This document shows positions 16,893 through 25,950 of a stretch of DNA of 64,000 bases, piece by piece. The stretch's first letter is position 1. The number at the start of each line of letters is the position of its first letter. Source of the DNA: Pigmentibacter sp. JX0631 (lineage in GTDB: Bacteria; Bdellovibrionota_B; Oligoflexia; Silvanigrellales; Silvanigrellaceae); assembly GCF_029873255.1 (NCBI RefSeq), contig NZ_CP123622.1:2827001-2891000 (forward strand), written 5' to 3'. Made by a program: the position numbers and the translations under genes. A model generated the notes under the pieces. It worked only from the letters and a program-made list of their open reading frames with translations. It was not told the DNA's origin and ran no database searches.

Positions 16893-18143
16893 ATGGTTAA
16901 AGAAACGAAGGTTGAATTGGTTAGATTAAACGTACTTTTGCAAGAATATGGAGTTTCATCAAGAAGAAAAGCAGATGAATTAATTGAAGCAGGTAATGTA
17001 CAAGTTAACGGAAAAATAATTAAAACTTTAGGTATTAAAGTAGAAAAAAATTCTTCAATAAGTGTTAATGGAAAGATATTAAAATCAATTCCTACAAAGG
17101 TAACGTATCTTTTTAATAAACCATTTATGACTATTACTAGCAGAAAAGATGAAAAAGAAAGAACAACCATATTTGACCTTCCTGAGTTAAAAAAATTACC
17201 TTTAAATGTTCAGTCTGTTGGTAGATTGGACTATCGTAGCGAAGGTTTACTTATCTTAACAAATGATGGTGACTTATCATTAGCTTTATCGCATCCAAAG
17301 TATTCAGTAGAAAAAACCTATGCAGTTCTTGTTTCATCTACTTTTACAATCGAAGATTCAGAAAAATTAAAAAAAGGTGTTGAATTAGAAGACGGTTTAG
17401 CTAAAGCAATTTCGGTTAAAATTGGTTCAAAAGAAAAATTAGGTAATAGTTTAGGACAATGGATAGAATTGGTTGTTACTGAAGGTCGGAATCGATTAGT
17501 GCGAAGAATGTTAGAAGCTATTGGCTTAAGCGTAGTTCGTTTAATTAGAGTAGCAATTGGAGATATTCGCTTGCCAGCAAAACTTGAAGCAGGTAAAATG
17601 CGAGTTGTTACTGAAATTGAAGGTAAGTATTTATCTAATCTTAAAAAGAATATGTTACAAGAAATTAATGAAAAATCAAAATTTACTCCTAGTAAAGATA
17701 TTTTAGAAAAAAGAAAACTAAAGAAAAAAGTAACATTAAATGATATAGAATATGCAAAAGAAGCTGAACGTCGAGAAAAACGAGCTACACTAATATCTAA
17801 ATTAAGAAAAAAAGAACTTGCACAAAATGAACAAAAAAGACATACTTGGAAAGGGAAAGATTCTAATAATTCTTTCACTGAAAAAAGGTTAGAAACCAAA
17901 GAAAATATCTATAAAACAGATAAAAAAGAAAAGAGTTTTAATAAAACTAATTTAGAATTTAAATCTAAAGAACAGATAAATTCTAATATGGATACTAAAA
18001 AAGCTATTTTTAAAGGAAAAGAGACCAGAAAACTAAATGATTTAGATAAAAAAGAATTTGAATTAAAGAAAAAGAGAAAAACTACTAATGATAAAAATAA
18101 TTCTCGTAGTAGTGGAAGAAAAACAAATCAAAGGAAAAAATAA
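16893..18143 (+). CDS. rluB: RsuA/RluB-family 23S rRNA pseudouridine synthase with long basic tail
   Basis: A 416-residue protein. An S4 RNA-binding domain (RLNVLLQEYGVSSRRKADELI, then NVQVNGK) is followed by the TruA/RsuA-type catalytic domain with the nucleophile Asp in GRLDYRSEGLLILTNDGD and the ending GRNRLVRRMLEAIGL. The last ~165 residues are a Lys/Asn/Glu-rich, low-complexity, probably disordered tail, longer than that of E. coli RluB. The ATG at 16893 (GGGA ten bases upstream) is preferred to one at 16875, which lies directly in the pdh terminator T-run. Its stop overlaps the nfeD start (TAATG). The family is secure; the exact target uridine is inferred. Confidence 0.8.
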   Translation: MVKETKVELVRLNVLLQEYGVSSRRKADELIEAGNVQVNGKIIKTLGIKVEKNSSISVNGKILKSIPTKVTYLFNKPFMTITSRKDEKERTTIFDLPELKKLPLNVQSVGRLDYRSEGLLILTNDGDLSLALSHPKYSVEKTYAVLVSSTFTIEDSEKLKKGVELEDGLAKAISVKIGSKEKLGNSLGQWIELVVTEGRNRLVRRMLEAIGLSVVRLIRVAIGDIRLPAKLEAGKMRVVTEIEGKYLSNLKKNMLQEINEKSKFTPSKDILEKRKLKKKVTLNDIEYAKEAERREKRATLISKLRKKELAQNEQKRHTWKGKDSNNSFTEKRLETKENIYKTDKKEKSFNKTNLEFKSKEQINSNMDTKKAIFKGKETRKLNDLDKKEFELKKKRKTTNDKNNSRSSGRKTNQRKK

Positions 18144-18595
18144 TGGATTATGATTTATATTGGTTATATCTAATTATTGGAATATCTTTTCTTTTAGTAG
18201 AAATTTTTTCATTAACTTTTTATTTTTTACCTATCGGTTTAGCAGCTATACTAACTGGTATTTTTGCTATTTTTACAAATAATGTTTATTTTCATGTTGG
18301 ATTATTTAGCATTCTAGGTATATTTTTGTTTTTCTTTATATCTAAATGGAAAAAATCACGATTTTTAAAACCAAAGGGTTCTCAACATATTGCAGGTTTG
18401 GTTGGGCAGCAAGGTATTGTTGTTGAAAACTATCAATCCCCGCAAATATCTGGAAAAGTAAAAATATTTTCTGATGTATGGGAAATATATTGGGACATTC
18501 ACCAAGAAAATAGCTTACGCCAACTGAAAGAAGGTGATGTTGTTAAGGTAATCTCAGTCGAAGGAAATAAAATTAAAGTTGAAAAGTTAAGTTAA
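18143..18595 (+). CDS. NfeD-like membrane protein
   Basis: A 150-residue short NfeD homologue. Two or three membrane helices (residues ~5-70) are followed by a soluble OB-fold of the NfeD1b type (GLVGQQGIVVENYQ, GKVKIFSDVWEIYW, LKEGDVVKVISVEGNKIKVE). Such proteins pair with stomatin/SPFH proteins in membrane microdomains, and the next gene indeed encodes one. The start overlaps the stop of the pseudouridine synthase gene, implying coupling, and the SPFH gene follows after a short gap. Confidence 0.85.
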   Translation: MDYDLYWLYLIIGISFLLVEIFSLTFYFLPIGLAAILTGIFAIFTNNVYFHVGLFSILGIFLFFFISKWKKSRFLKPKGSQHIAGLVGQQGIVVENYQSPQISGKVKIFSDVWEIYWDIHQENSLRQLKEGDVVKVISVEGNKIKVEKLS

Positions 18596-18616
18596 GTTTT
18601 TAATTTGGAGATATTT

Positions 18617-19648
18617 ATGCAAGAAATGAATTTGATGCCAATGTTATTACTCATTGGTATAGTTGTGTTAGTTGTGTATATTTTTTCTCGTTACATTATT
18701 GTTATTAGGCAACAAGAATGTGTCATTATCGAAAGGTTAGGTAAATTTCACACAATTCTGAATTCAGGTTTGAATATTTTGATTCCTTTTGTTGACCAAT
18801 CAAGACAGATATTATGGAGTCGCAATGGTGTTATTACAAATGTTGATAGAATAGATATGCGCGAAGTTGTTATAGATATTCCAGAACAAAAAGTAATTAC
18901 CAAAGATAATGTTGGAATTATTGTTGATGCTATTATTTATGTTCAAATAACAGACGTAAAACGCGCTGCATATGAAATTCAATCATTACCATGGGCTGTT
19001 GCTCAGCTTACACAAACGACTTTAAGAAGTTTAGTAGGTGAAATGGATCTTGATCATACTTTAAGTAGTCGTGATACCATAAATTCCAGACTTAAAATGG
19101 TGTTAGACGAAGCCACTGATAAGTGGGGCTTGAAAGTTAATAGGGTTGAATTGAAAAATGTTTCTCCACCACCAGATGTGCAAATGGCGATGGAAAAACA
19201 AATGCAAGCTGAGAGAGAAAGAAGAGCTAATGTTCTTGCAGCTGAAGGATCTAAACAAAGTCAAATTTTAAATGCTGAGGGTGAAAAAAGGTCTAGAATT
19301 GAACACTCTGAAGGTGAAAAACAAGAAAAAATCAATCAAGCGTTAGGCGATAAAGAGGCAATGATTGCAAGAGCTTTTGGTCAAGCAAAAGCCATAGAAG
19401 ATGTCGCAGCAGCGCAAGCAAAGGCTATTGAATTTGTCAAAGAAGCTTTTGGTTCGTCCGATGTAGCAGCTAACTACCTTATAGCTATGGAATACTTAAA
19501 ACGCTTTGGCGAAATGACGCAAAAGAATACTGATAAAGTTTTTATTCCTTATGAAGCAACTTCAGTTCTTTCTTCAATTGGAGCTATTGGAGATATTTTA
19601 AATAAAGTTTCACAAGATCCTTCTAAAATAACTCACCTAAAAAAATAA
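18617..19648 (+). CDS. SPFH/stomatin-family membrane protein (QmcA-like)
   Basis: A 343-residue stomatin-type protein: one N-terminal membrane helix (~7-28), an SPFH domain (VIIERLGKFHTILNSGLNIL, NVGIIVDAIIYVQ, the SLVGEMDLDHTLSSRD turn), then a long Glu/Ala/Lys coiled coil (~185-270) and a short hydrophobic C-terminus. These proteins oligomerise into membrane scaffolds often partnered with NfeD proteins or the FtsH protease. The ATG at 18617, with GGAG seven bases upstream, is favoured over the TTG at 18605. Order and spacing with nfeD indicate one operon. Confidence 0.88.
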   Translation: MQEMNLMPMLLLIGIVVLVVYIFSRYIIVIRQQECVIIERLGKFHTILNSGLNILIPFVDQSRQILWSRNGVITNVDRIDMREVVIDIPEQKVITKDNVGIIVDAIIYVQITDVKRAAYEIQSLPWAVAQLTQTTLRSLVGEMDLDHTLSSRDTINSRLKMVLDEATDKWGLKVNRVELKNVSPPPDVQMAMEKQMQAERERRANVLAAEGSKQSQILNAEGEKRSRIEHSEGEKQEKINQALGDKEAMIARAFGQAKAIEDVAAAQAKAIEFVKEAFGSSDVAANYLIAMEYLKRFGEMTQKNTDKVFIPYEATSVLSSIGAIGDILNKVSQDPSKITHLKK

Positions 19649-19733
19649 AATTTTGCTAGGAAAAAAAATATAAGGAAAAAAATTCTTATACATCGCTTTT
19701 CTTTTTCTTTAACATAGAAGAGGAGGAAAAGCC

Positions 19734-20600
19734 TTGAACTCAAATAGTAAATCAAATATTTGGATGACTGAACACGTCTCAGCAACTGAAATGTACCTTT
19801 CAGAAGTTGAAGAAGTTATTTATCAAGGAAAATCAACTTATCAAGAAATTATAATTGTTAAATTAGTAAATGGTCATAAAGCTTTATATTTAGATGATCA
19901 ATTACAATCAACAACATTTGATGAAAAAATATATCATGAATTACTAGTTCACCTTCCCTTTACGATTCATGGAAGTCCTAAAAATGTATTAATTATTGGT
20001 GCAGGAGAAGGCGCAAGTGCTAGAGAAGCTTTAAAGTGGAGAACTATAAATTCTTTAACATTAATTGAGTTAGATCCAGAAGTGGTAAACTGTTGTAATA
20101 AATTTTTGCCAGAAATGAATGATGGTGCTTACTATAATGAAAAAGTAAATCTTATATTTACAGATGCAGTTGAGTATTTAAAGAATTGCAATGAAAAATT
20201 TGACATAATAATTTGTGATTTATGTGATCAAGATCTCGATAGAAATGAAATAATAAATGAAAAATTTTTGTTATTATGCAAAAAAATACTTAATAAAAAA
20301 GGAAATATATTAATACAGTCTGGTGAATTGCCATTTAAAAAAGATGAAACATTTGTAAAATATATCCAAATGTTAAAAAATAATTTTACATATTTAAAAT
20401 TATTTACAACATGGATTCCTTCTTACTGTAGAAATTGGGCATTTGTAGTTTTACAAAATGAACCAATAAATTGTTTGAGCATGGAAAATGTTAATAAAAT
20501 AATTAATAAAAATGTCTTGAAAGAACTTCTGTTTTTTAATGCAAAAACATACTTAGGAATATTTAATCCTCCAAAGTATGTTCAAGAATTGGAAAAGTAA
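19734..20600 (+). CDS. Spermidine-synthase-like aminopropyltransferase
   Basis: A 288-residue SpeE-family protein. It has the beta N-terminal domain (YQEIIIVKL, ALYLDDQLQSTTFDEKIYHELLVH), then the Rossmann core with GAGEGASAREALKW (~89-102; the usual GGGDGG with Glu for Asp), IELDPEV, and the catalytic-region FDIIICDLCDQD (~158-164) holding two acidic residues. A C-terminal TWIPSYCRNWAF / FNPPKYVQ block is shared with the protein at 62481-63365. It probably moves aminopropyl (or a related group) onto a polyamine. No decarboxylase gene is nearby. The start is TTG, justified by a strong AGGAGG site. The next gene, 37 bp on, encodes a membrane transporter. Confidence 0.7.
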   Translation: MNSNSKSNIWMTEHVSATEMYLSEVEEVIYQGKSTYQEIIIVKLVNGHKALYLDDQLQSTTFDEKIYHELLVHLPFTIHGSPKNVLIIGAGEGASAREALKWRTINSLTLIELDPEVVNCCNKFLPEMNDGAYYNEKVNLIFTDAVEYLKNCNEKFDIIICDLCDQDLDRNEIINEKFLLLCKKILNKKGNILIQSGELPFKKDETFVKYIQMLKNNFTYLKLFTTWIPSYCRNWAFVVLQNEPINCLSMENVNKIINKNVLKELLFFNAKTYLGIFNPPKYVQELEK

Positions 20601-20637
20601 CTGGCATTTATTAGGGTAAAAGTAAATGGGTTATTGA

Positions 20638-22851
20638 ATGATAAATAGAAAAATTATATTCTTTTGTTTACTAGCTTATTTATTTCAATTTGTAATTGAA
20701 GTAATTAATATTTCTGCTAGTTCTTTTTTTATAGATACTCTAGGGGCAGAAGAACTTCCAAAAGCGTTAATAATTTCTTCATTATTAACTCCAATAACAA
20801 TTATACTATTGGCACAATTTGAAAAAATAAAGAACTCTCGACAATATAAAATAATTGTTTTCTTAGTGCTTTCTTTGATTTATTTAGGAATTAACTTTTA
20901 CTATACAGCAAGTCCTAATTTCTATGAAAAGACAGTCTGGATGTATCAAATTTTTGGAAATCTATTTTCACTAATTAGTATTATATTATACTGGAATTTA
21001 ATTAATTCATATTTTTATGTATTTGAATCAAAGCTGTTTTTTTCATATTTTATAATTTCAGAAGAATTTGGCGCAATTACATCTGATATTTTAATTAATA
21101 AGGTTTTTTATAGTTTAAGTCTTTTTCAGTATTTTTTACTTGATATATTTATCATTTCTGTTCTTTTTCTTTCTTATTTATATGTATTCAGAATTAAAAA
21201 AATAAATTCTGATGATGTTATTGAAGGAAATCAGGTGGTTGATAGTGATGAAAAAATTTTAAAAAATAAACATTTATTTAATTTGGTTTTTTTATATATT
21301 GTAGTTATTTGTTTATTTCATTTTATTACTGCATTTATAAATTATCAATTTAATGTTTCTGCTGGTGCTACATATGGAAGTACTGAAGAGTTAAATAAAT
21401 TTTTTTCAGAGTTCCAACTATTTTCTAGTATTTTAATTATACTTAGTAGTTATTTATTAAGTAGATTTCTCTTTACTAAATCAAAAATAATAATGCAGCA
21501 TATTATATATGGATGCTGTCTGTTGGTGTTAGTGTATTTAATGAATTTAGAATATACTTTTTATGTTATTGCTGGGGTTGAATTAATAAAAGTTGTACTT
21601 GAGCACTCCTTATTTCAAACTTCTTATGAACATTTTACTTCATCTTTTAGCGAAATTATAAGTGATAAAATTCGTAACTACACTGAAGGTTTTTTTGTAC
21701 CTATGATAATTGTTGTTTCTGGTTTTTGTATGAATTTGTTTCCAACAAAATTTAGTTTTTATTATTTGAATTTTAATCTTTTAATTTGTATATCGATTGT
21801 AATATTTTTAGCATTTCTTATAAAAAAATACTATTACATTTTTCATTTGAATATTGCAAAAAATAAAATAAGCAACATCCGTTCTGTTCAAGCTTTGGGC
21901 GAAAAAAACAATATCCAAGCACTTGAAATACTCCAAAGTAACTATAATAAAACTGATGATAAATTTATTAAAAAAAACATAGTAATTTCAATTGGGAAAA
22001 TAAATAGTGAAAAATCTATAGACTATATTTTCTCCGTCTTATCTTCAGGAGATGAATTTCTCCAAGCGGCCGCAGTTGATGCATTATTTGAATACAAGTC
22101 TTATAAAGTCGATTACTTATTAGTTCAATTTATCATTGGACAGCAAAATAAAAGCCTTTATATAAGGCATAAAATAATTTCATTTATAAATAAAGTTTAT
22201 AAAAATGCTATAGTTCCTTTTTTTATGCATTTACTTTATAGTGATGATCAAAGAGTTGTTGCCAATGCAGTAGAAAATTTTTGGGACATAAAAGACAAAA
22301 AAATAATTCCATTCATGCTAAAATTTTTAACTCATAAAAGTAATAGAGTAAGAGCTAATGTTATTATTTTAATTTATAAGTTTGATATTTCATATTACAA
22401 TAAATCGTGCATTATTGCTTTACAAGCATTAAAAAACTCGAAAGAATTAAATGATAATTTGTCTTTTGTGTTTGTTGTAGGTTTTTTACGTCTCGAAAAA
22501 TATTCTAATTCAGTAGAAAAAGTATATGAACGATTGAAAAATACTCCTTTGTTTAAAGAAAGACTTGTAGAAAATTTTGCTTTTTCATTTTCAGCTTTAG
22601 ATAATCCTATTGGTGATGATTTATTTCAATTTTTATTTATGGACGCTCAAAAATTTCCGCAAACTTTACTTTATAAATTTCGTTTGCTAGATTTGGCAAA
22701 TAGAATTAAAATATTAAATACATTTATGCTGGGAGGTTTTGGTGACATTGTAGAACAAAATTTACTAACAAATTTTAAAAACTCTATTTATGATTTTAGC
22801 TTTGAACTTGAAATGCTTGAAGAAATTATCAGCAAAAATGTAAAGGAATAG
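20638..22851 (+). CDS. MFS/nucleotide-translocase-like membrane protein with C-terminal HEAT repeats
   Basis: A 737-residue protein in two parts. Residues ~1-410 contain about twelve hydrophobic helices in two groups of six split by a polar loop (~190-210, SDDVIEGNQVVDSDEK), the layout of MFS and ATP/ADP-translocase-like carriers. Residues ~425-700 are helical-pair repeats of HEAT type (NIRSVQALGEKNNIQALEIL, AAVDALFEYK, RVVANAVENFWDIKD, RVRANVIILIYKF) on the cytoplasmic side. Similar carrier-HEAT fusions are known in several Proteobacteria, but substrates are mostly undefined. It sits directly behind a spermidine-synthase-like gene, so an export or sensing role for that product is conceivable (inference). 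Confidence 0.65.
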   Translation: MINRKIIFFCLLAYLFQFVIEVINISASSFFIDTLGAEELPKALIISSLLTPITIILLAQFEKIKNSRQYKIIVFLVLSLIYLGINFYYTASPNFYEKTVWMYQIFGNLFSLISIILYWNLINSYFYVFESKLFFSYFIISEEFGAITSDILINKVFYSLSLFQYFLLDIFIISVLFLSYLYVFRIKKINSDDVIEGNQVVDSDEKILKNKHLFNLVFLYIVVICLFHFITAFINYQFNVSAGATYGSTEELNKFFSEFQLFSSILIILSSYLLSRFLFTKSKIIMQHIIYGCCLLVLVYLMNLEYTFYVIAGVELIKVVLEHSLFQTSYEHFTSSFSEIISDKIRNYTEGFFVPMIIVVSGFCMNLFPTKFSFYYLNFNLLICISIVIFLAFLIKKYYYIFHLNIAKNKISNIRSVQALGEKNNIQALEILQSNYNKTDDKFIKKNIVISIGKINSEKSIDYIFSVLSSGDEFLQAAAVDALFEYKSYKVDYLLVQFIIGQQNKSLYIRHKIISFINKVYKNAIVPFFMHLLYSDDQRVVANAVENFWDIKDKKIIPFMLKFLTHKSNRVRANVIILIYKFDISYYNKSCIIALQALKNSKELNDNLSFVFVVGFLRLEKYSNSVEKVYERLKNTPLFKERLVENFAFSFSALDNPIGDDLFQFLFMDAQKFPQTLLYKFRLLDLANRIKILNTFMLGGFGDIVEQNLLTNFKNSIYDFSFELEMLEEIISKNVKE

Positions 22852-22863
22852 TATTGTTAAATT

Positions 22864-24228
22864 TTACATTTCTCCAGTTATAATTAAGGCAAATTGATTT
22901 GTCGTCCATGTAACTGAAGGATTTTTACCACTACTAGCTAAAGATTCTTCAAGTTGATACTGCGCCCCTGGTTTGCTTTGTTGATGCATCCAGGTGAATC
23001 CGTAGGTTGAATTCTTATTAATATATGCTATACCTACGGTATAACCAATGAAATTAACATTTATAAATTGATCTTTTACTTTAGGGTCTCCAGTCCAATT
23101 ATTTGTAAAGTAACCAAGTCTCAAAGCAACTTTTTCAAAAAAAACTGTTTCGGATCCTAAAAAGTAATCATAAACTTCTTTAGTTTGATAAAAAGGGTTA
23201 TTAGCCTGATTTGCAGAGTAATACGCTATATCCGCGGTAAAAGTTTGAAATTCAAATGGAAACAAAGCCATTCCAAGGCGAATCATATAAGGTAATTCAC
23301 CAAAGGGTTTTTTATCTTCCTTTGTAGTCGTCAGATTTACAAATTGATCATAGGGGTATGTGCTATCAGGACCTAACGGAACAAAATTTGTATCTGTAAT
23401 AACTTGATTGTCAACAAAAGTAGTATCTGAATCTTGGGCCATGATAAACTTGTATTTTCCAGACAGACCAAAGGAAATATAATCATTAGGTCTATAAGCA
23501 ATACCCAAACCACCTTCTATTCCACGCACAAAAAAAGAACTCGTGTAGTTCCACATCTCGTAAGTATAAAGTTGGCTCCCAGGATTATCAGGATCATCAA
23601 ATGGCCCGCCCACGATGTTTGCATTTTGCACTTCTGAATATTTCATATCAAAAAAAGCAATGCTAGCACCAATGCTCCATTTTGGGGTAATACGTACAGC
23701 AGCTCCAAATGCATATTCATTTTCAGTTGAATTTGTTTTTTGCACAAAGCGAGTGCTTTTTTTCCCATCATTACTAAAAGAATTAACCACATTATCAATG
23801 TTTACATAATCTTTGTTGTAAATTGCAAAAGCAAGATAAATAGGTGTTTCGGTATCTAGGCGAAATATTCCGCCAAAGTAGCCATTTAATAAATCGGCAT
23901 CCCCCAATTCAAAGCCTGTGCTACTGTCACTTAAATAGCCTTGTTGTTTTATTGTTGAAGTATAATAGTTGGTTGTTGAAACACTCAGTTGTAAATCAGG
24001 TGAAAATCCCATACCACCTGGGTTGTAGTAAATTCCAGCGGCTCCCGTTCCTATGCCAGTATAGGCTCCACCCATTCCAGCGGGTCTTCCTCCCATGATG
24101 AAACTATTATTATGCCACCAGTCCGCATAAATTGGAGCATGAAATAAGATATGCAAACAAAATATTATAATGTTTGTTAAAAAGAATTTTTTGCAATCTT
24201 TGTTTTGCATTGTTCCTTTAATTTTCAT
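22864..24228 (-). CDS. FadL/OmpP1-family outer-membrane channel
   Basis: A 454-residue exported protein with an N-terminal signal sequence whose hydrophobic core covers ~16-34 and which ends near APIYA. It has the OmpP1/FadL N-terminal plug signature: MGGRPAGMGGAYTGIGTGA and then IYYNPGGM, where the family normally shows GxGxAxxN(P/A)A. The rest is amphipathic beta strands rich in Tyr, Thr, Gly and Asn, ending LIITGEM. FadL proteins pass fatty acids or other hydrophobic compounds across the outer membrane. Two candidate starts exist (24228 and, seven codons in, 24210); neither has a clear ribosome-site advantage. It lies downstream of the chemoreceptor cluster on the same strand but 189 bp away. 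Confidence 0.78.
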   Translation of the reverse strand: MKIKGTMQNKDCKKFFLTNIIIFCLHILFHAPIYADWWHNNSFIMGGRPAGMGGAYTGIGTGAAGIYYNPGGMGFSPDLQLSVSTTNYYTSTIKQQGYLSDSSTGFELGDADLLNGYFGGIFRLDTETPIYLAFAIYNKDYVNIDNVVNSFSNDGKKSTRFVQKTNSTENEYAFGAAVRITPKWSIGASIAFFDMKYSEVQNANIVGGPFDDPDNPGSQLYTYEMWNYTSSFFVRGIEGGLGIAYRPNDYISFGLSGKYKFIMAQDSDTTFVDNQVITDTNFVPLGPDSTYPYDQFVNLTTTKEDKKPFGELPYMIRLGMALFPFEFQTFTADIAYYSANQANNPFYQTKEVYDYFLGSETVFFEKVALRLGYFTNNWTGDPKVKDQFINVNFIGYTVGIAYINKNSTYGFTWMHQQSKPGAQYQLEESLASSGKNPSVTWTTNQFALIITGEM

Positions 24229-24294
24229 ACCTGCTTCATAAAAAAAAGTTTTTACATTTTTTTATTTCTTTCTCCTTTAGCTAAGAAATGGTTT

Positions 24295-24323
24295 TAATAT
24301 TTAAAATTATATTTTAAATATTA
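24295..24323. repeat. Perfect AT-only inverted repeat upstream of the FadL-like gene
   Basis: Twelve-base perfect arms, TAATATTTAAAA and its complement, flank a 5-nt loop (24307-24311). It lies 67 bp upstream of the FadL-like start and 95 bp after the chemoreceptor cluster. It could be an operator or a weak transcript-end hairpin; there is no T-run beyond its own sequence. Confidence 0.6.
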
Positions 24324-24417
24324 GTTATGCTTTGCAATCTTTATTTTAGCTTGTTAAGATAAGTATCAATGTGAAAAAATGTTGCAGATAAAAAGTAATC
24401 AGTTAGATACTTCCTGC

Positions 24418-25929
24418 CTAAGCTGAACCTTTAATTAAAGTTTCAACATTTTTTGCAGTTGAATCTAGTTTTTCACTTTGAGAAACTAAATTAATGGAAG
24501 ATTCTTTCGTATTTGCTACTGCCATTTGGCTTTTTTGCGTTGCTTTATCAATGTTTGCCATAGCGGTAGAAATTTGTCTCACTCCAATTTCTTGTTCTCT
24601 TGTTGCTTCAGAAATTTGTTGAATAACATTAGACATTGTTGAAATGTCTTCTGATATTTGATGAAATGATTCTTTTGCTTCAGCTGTTACTTTTTTTCCT
24701 TCATCAACACGTTCTTTCGTTAAACCTAAAATTTTGTTCACTTGTTCTTGGCTTGAAGTAATTAATTCTTGTATATCTTGCGCAGATTTACCACTAATTT
24801 TTGCTAAGTTTCCAACTTCTTCAGCCACAACAGCAAAGCCTTTACCATATTCACCCGCACGGGCTGATTCTATGGAAGCGTTTAAAGATAGAAGTTCAGT
24901 TTTTGAAACAATATCATTAATAACTGCTGTCTTTGTATTAATTTGAGCAATGATTTCAGCAATGTTTTGCAGTTGAGCATTGGATTCTTGAATAGTTTCC
25001 ATTGCAGTAACAAGCCTTTGCATTGTTTTTTGTGCCGTTTCTGTTTTTTCTGAAGCCGCAGTTGCAACACTCGATGACTCTTTGGCATTTTCAGCTGTTC
25101 TGTTTACCATACTAGTGATTTCATTGATTGCAGCACTTGTCTCATGAATAGCAGCGGCTTGTTCACTTACTGAATCAGATAAAACATTTGATCCTTCTTT
25201 TAAGCTATTTGCTATTTCACTTGCAGCAATACTTTGGTTTTTTAAATTATCAATTGCTAAATTTAACGCATTGCTTGTTGTGCGAATCAAATTCATAATA
25301 AAAAGACCAATGATAACTGACAGTGCAATAACAATACTCATAGTTATTAATGTTAAAGAAGTTAAACTGGCACCTAGTTCTGTCGAATGAACCCCATTTT
25401 TGTAATTAAATTTGCCTAATTCAACGATTGCTTCTTCAAATTCAGCAGCATCTTTACGTGCTTCTTTCAAGATAAATTTAACGGAAGCAGGTTTGTCTCC
25501 AGCTTTATTAATTTCAATGGCTTTTAAACATGCTTTTTGATATACATCCCATTTTTCTAAGATATTTTTTAAAAGTTTTTGCTCTTCATCACTATCTGCA
25601 AGTTTTTTATGGCTTTCCAAATTATCTTCAATTGCTTTTCCGTATTTGTGCAAAGCTTTTAAATCATCTTCAAAAACTTTAGCTCCTTCATCACCTGAAT
25701 AGATCATAGTATTGGATAGTAATCCAATAATTCTTCTTGAATATTTACTCATACCTTCGCTCATTTTGCTGCTAGATAAAATACTTGGCATCCAGTTTGT
25801 TCCCGTATCTTGAGCAAATTTTTGGGTTTTATTGATCATTAGACTTGCGTATATTGCGGAAAATAAAATCAATGTCAGAAGCACCAAAACGGAAACATTT
25901 AGTTTAAAGGACAGGCTTCTTTTTTTCAT
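24418..25929 (-). CDS. Methyl-accepting chemotaxis protein (third gene of tandem triplet)
   Basis: A 503-residue chemoreceptor. Membrane helix 1 (~11-31) is followed by a ~160-residue periplasmic four-helix-bundle-type sensor, membrane helix 2 (~190-215), and a cytoplasmic coiled-coil domain with the highly conserved hairpin tip [29 protein letters not shown] (split between ~345 and 375). It signals to CheA/CheW. No clear HAMP domain and no C-terminal CheR/CheB tether peptide are seen. The signalling half is nearly the same as in the two upstream genes, while the sensor half differs. It is 21 bp after the preceding receptor gene. Confidence 0.93.
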   Translation of the reverse strand: MKKRSLSFKLNVSVLVLLTLILFSAIYASLMINKTQKFAQDTGTNWMPSILSSSKMSEGMSKYSRRIIGLLSNTMIYSGDEGAKVFEDDLKALHKYGKAIEDNLESHKKLADSDEEQKLLKNILEKWDVYQKACLKAIEINKAGDKPASVKFILKEARKDAAEFEEAIVELGKFNYKNGVHSTELGASLTSLTLITMSIVIALSVIIGLFIMNLIRTTSNALNLAIDNLKNQSIAASEIANSLKEGSNVLSDSVSEQAAAIHETSAAINEITSMVNRTAENAKESSSVATAASEKTETAQKTMQRLVTAMETIQESNAQLQNIAEIIAQINTKTAVINDIVSKTELLSLNASIESARAGEYGKGFAVVAEEVGNLAKISGKSAQDIQELITSSQEQVNKILGLTKERVDEGKKVTAEAKESFHQISEDISTMSNVIQQISEATREQEIGVRQISTAMANIDKATQKSQMAVANTKESSINLVSQSEKLDSTAKNVETLIKGSA

Positions 25930-25950
25930 ACAGACCTCAAAGAAAACATA

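Noticed and set aside
17318-17899. 193-codon antisense ORF in the RluB-like gene
   Set aside because: Produced by the Lys/Glu-rich coding strand (antisense Phe/Ser-rich); no start signal or motif.
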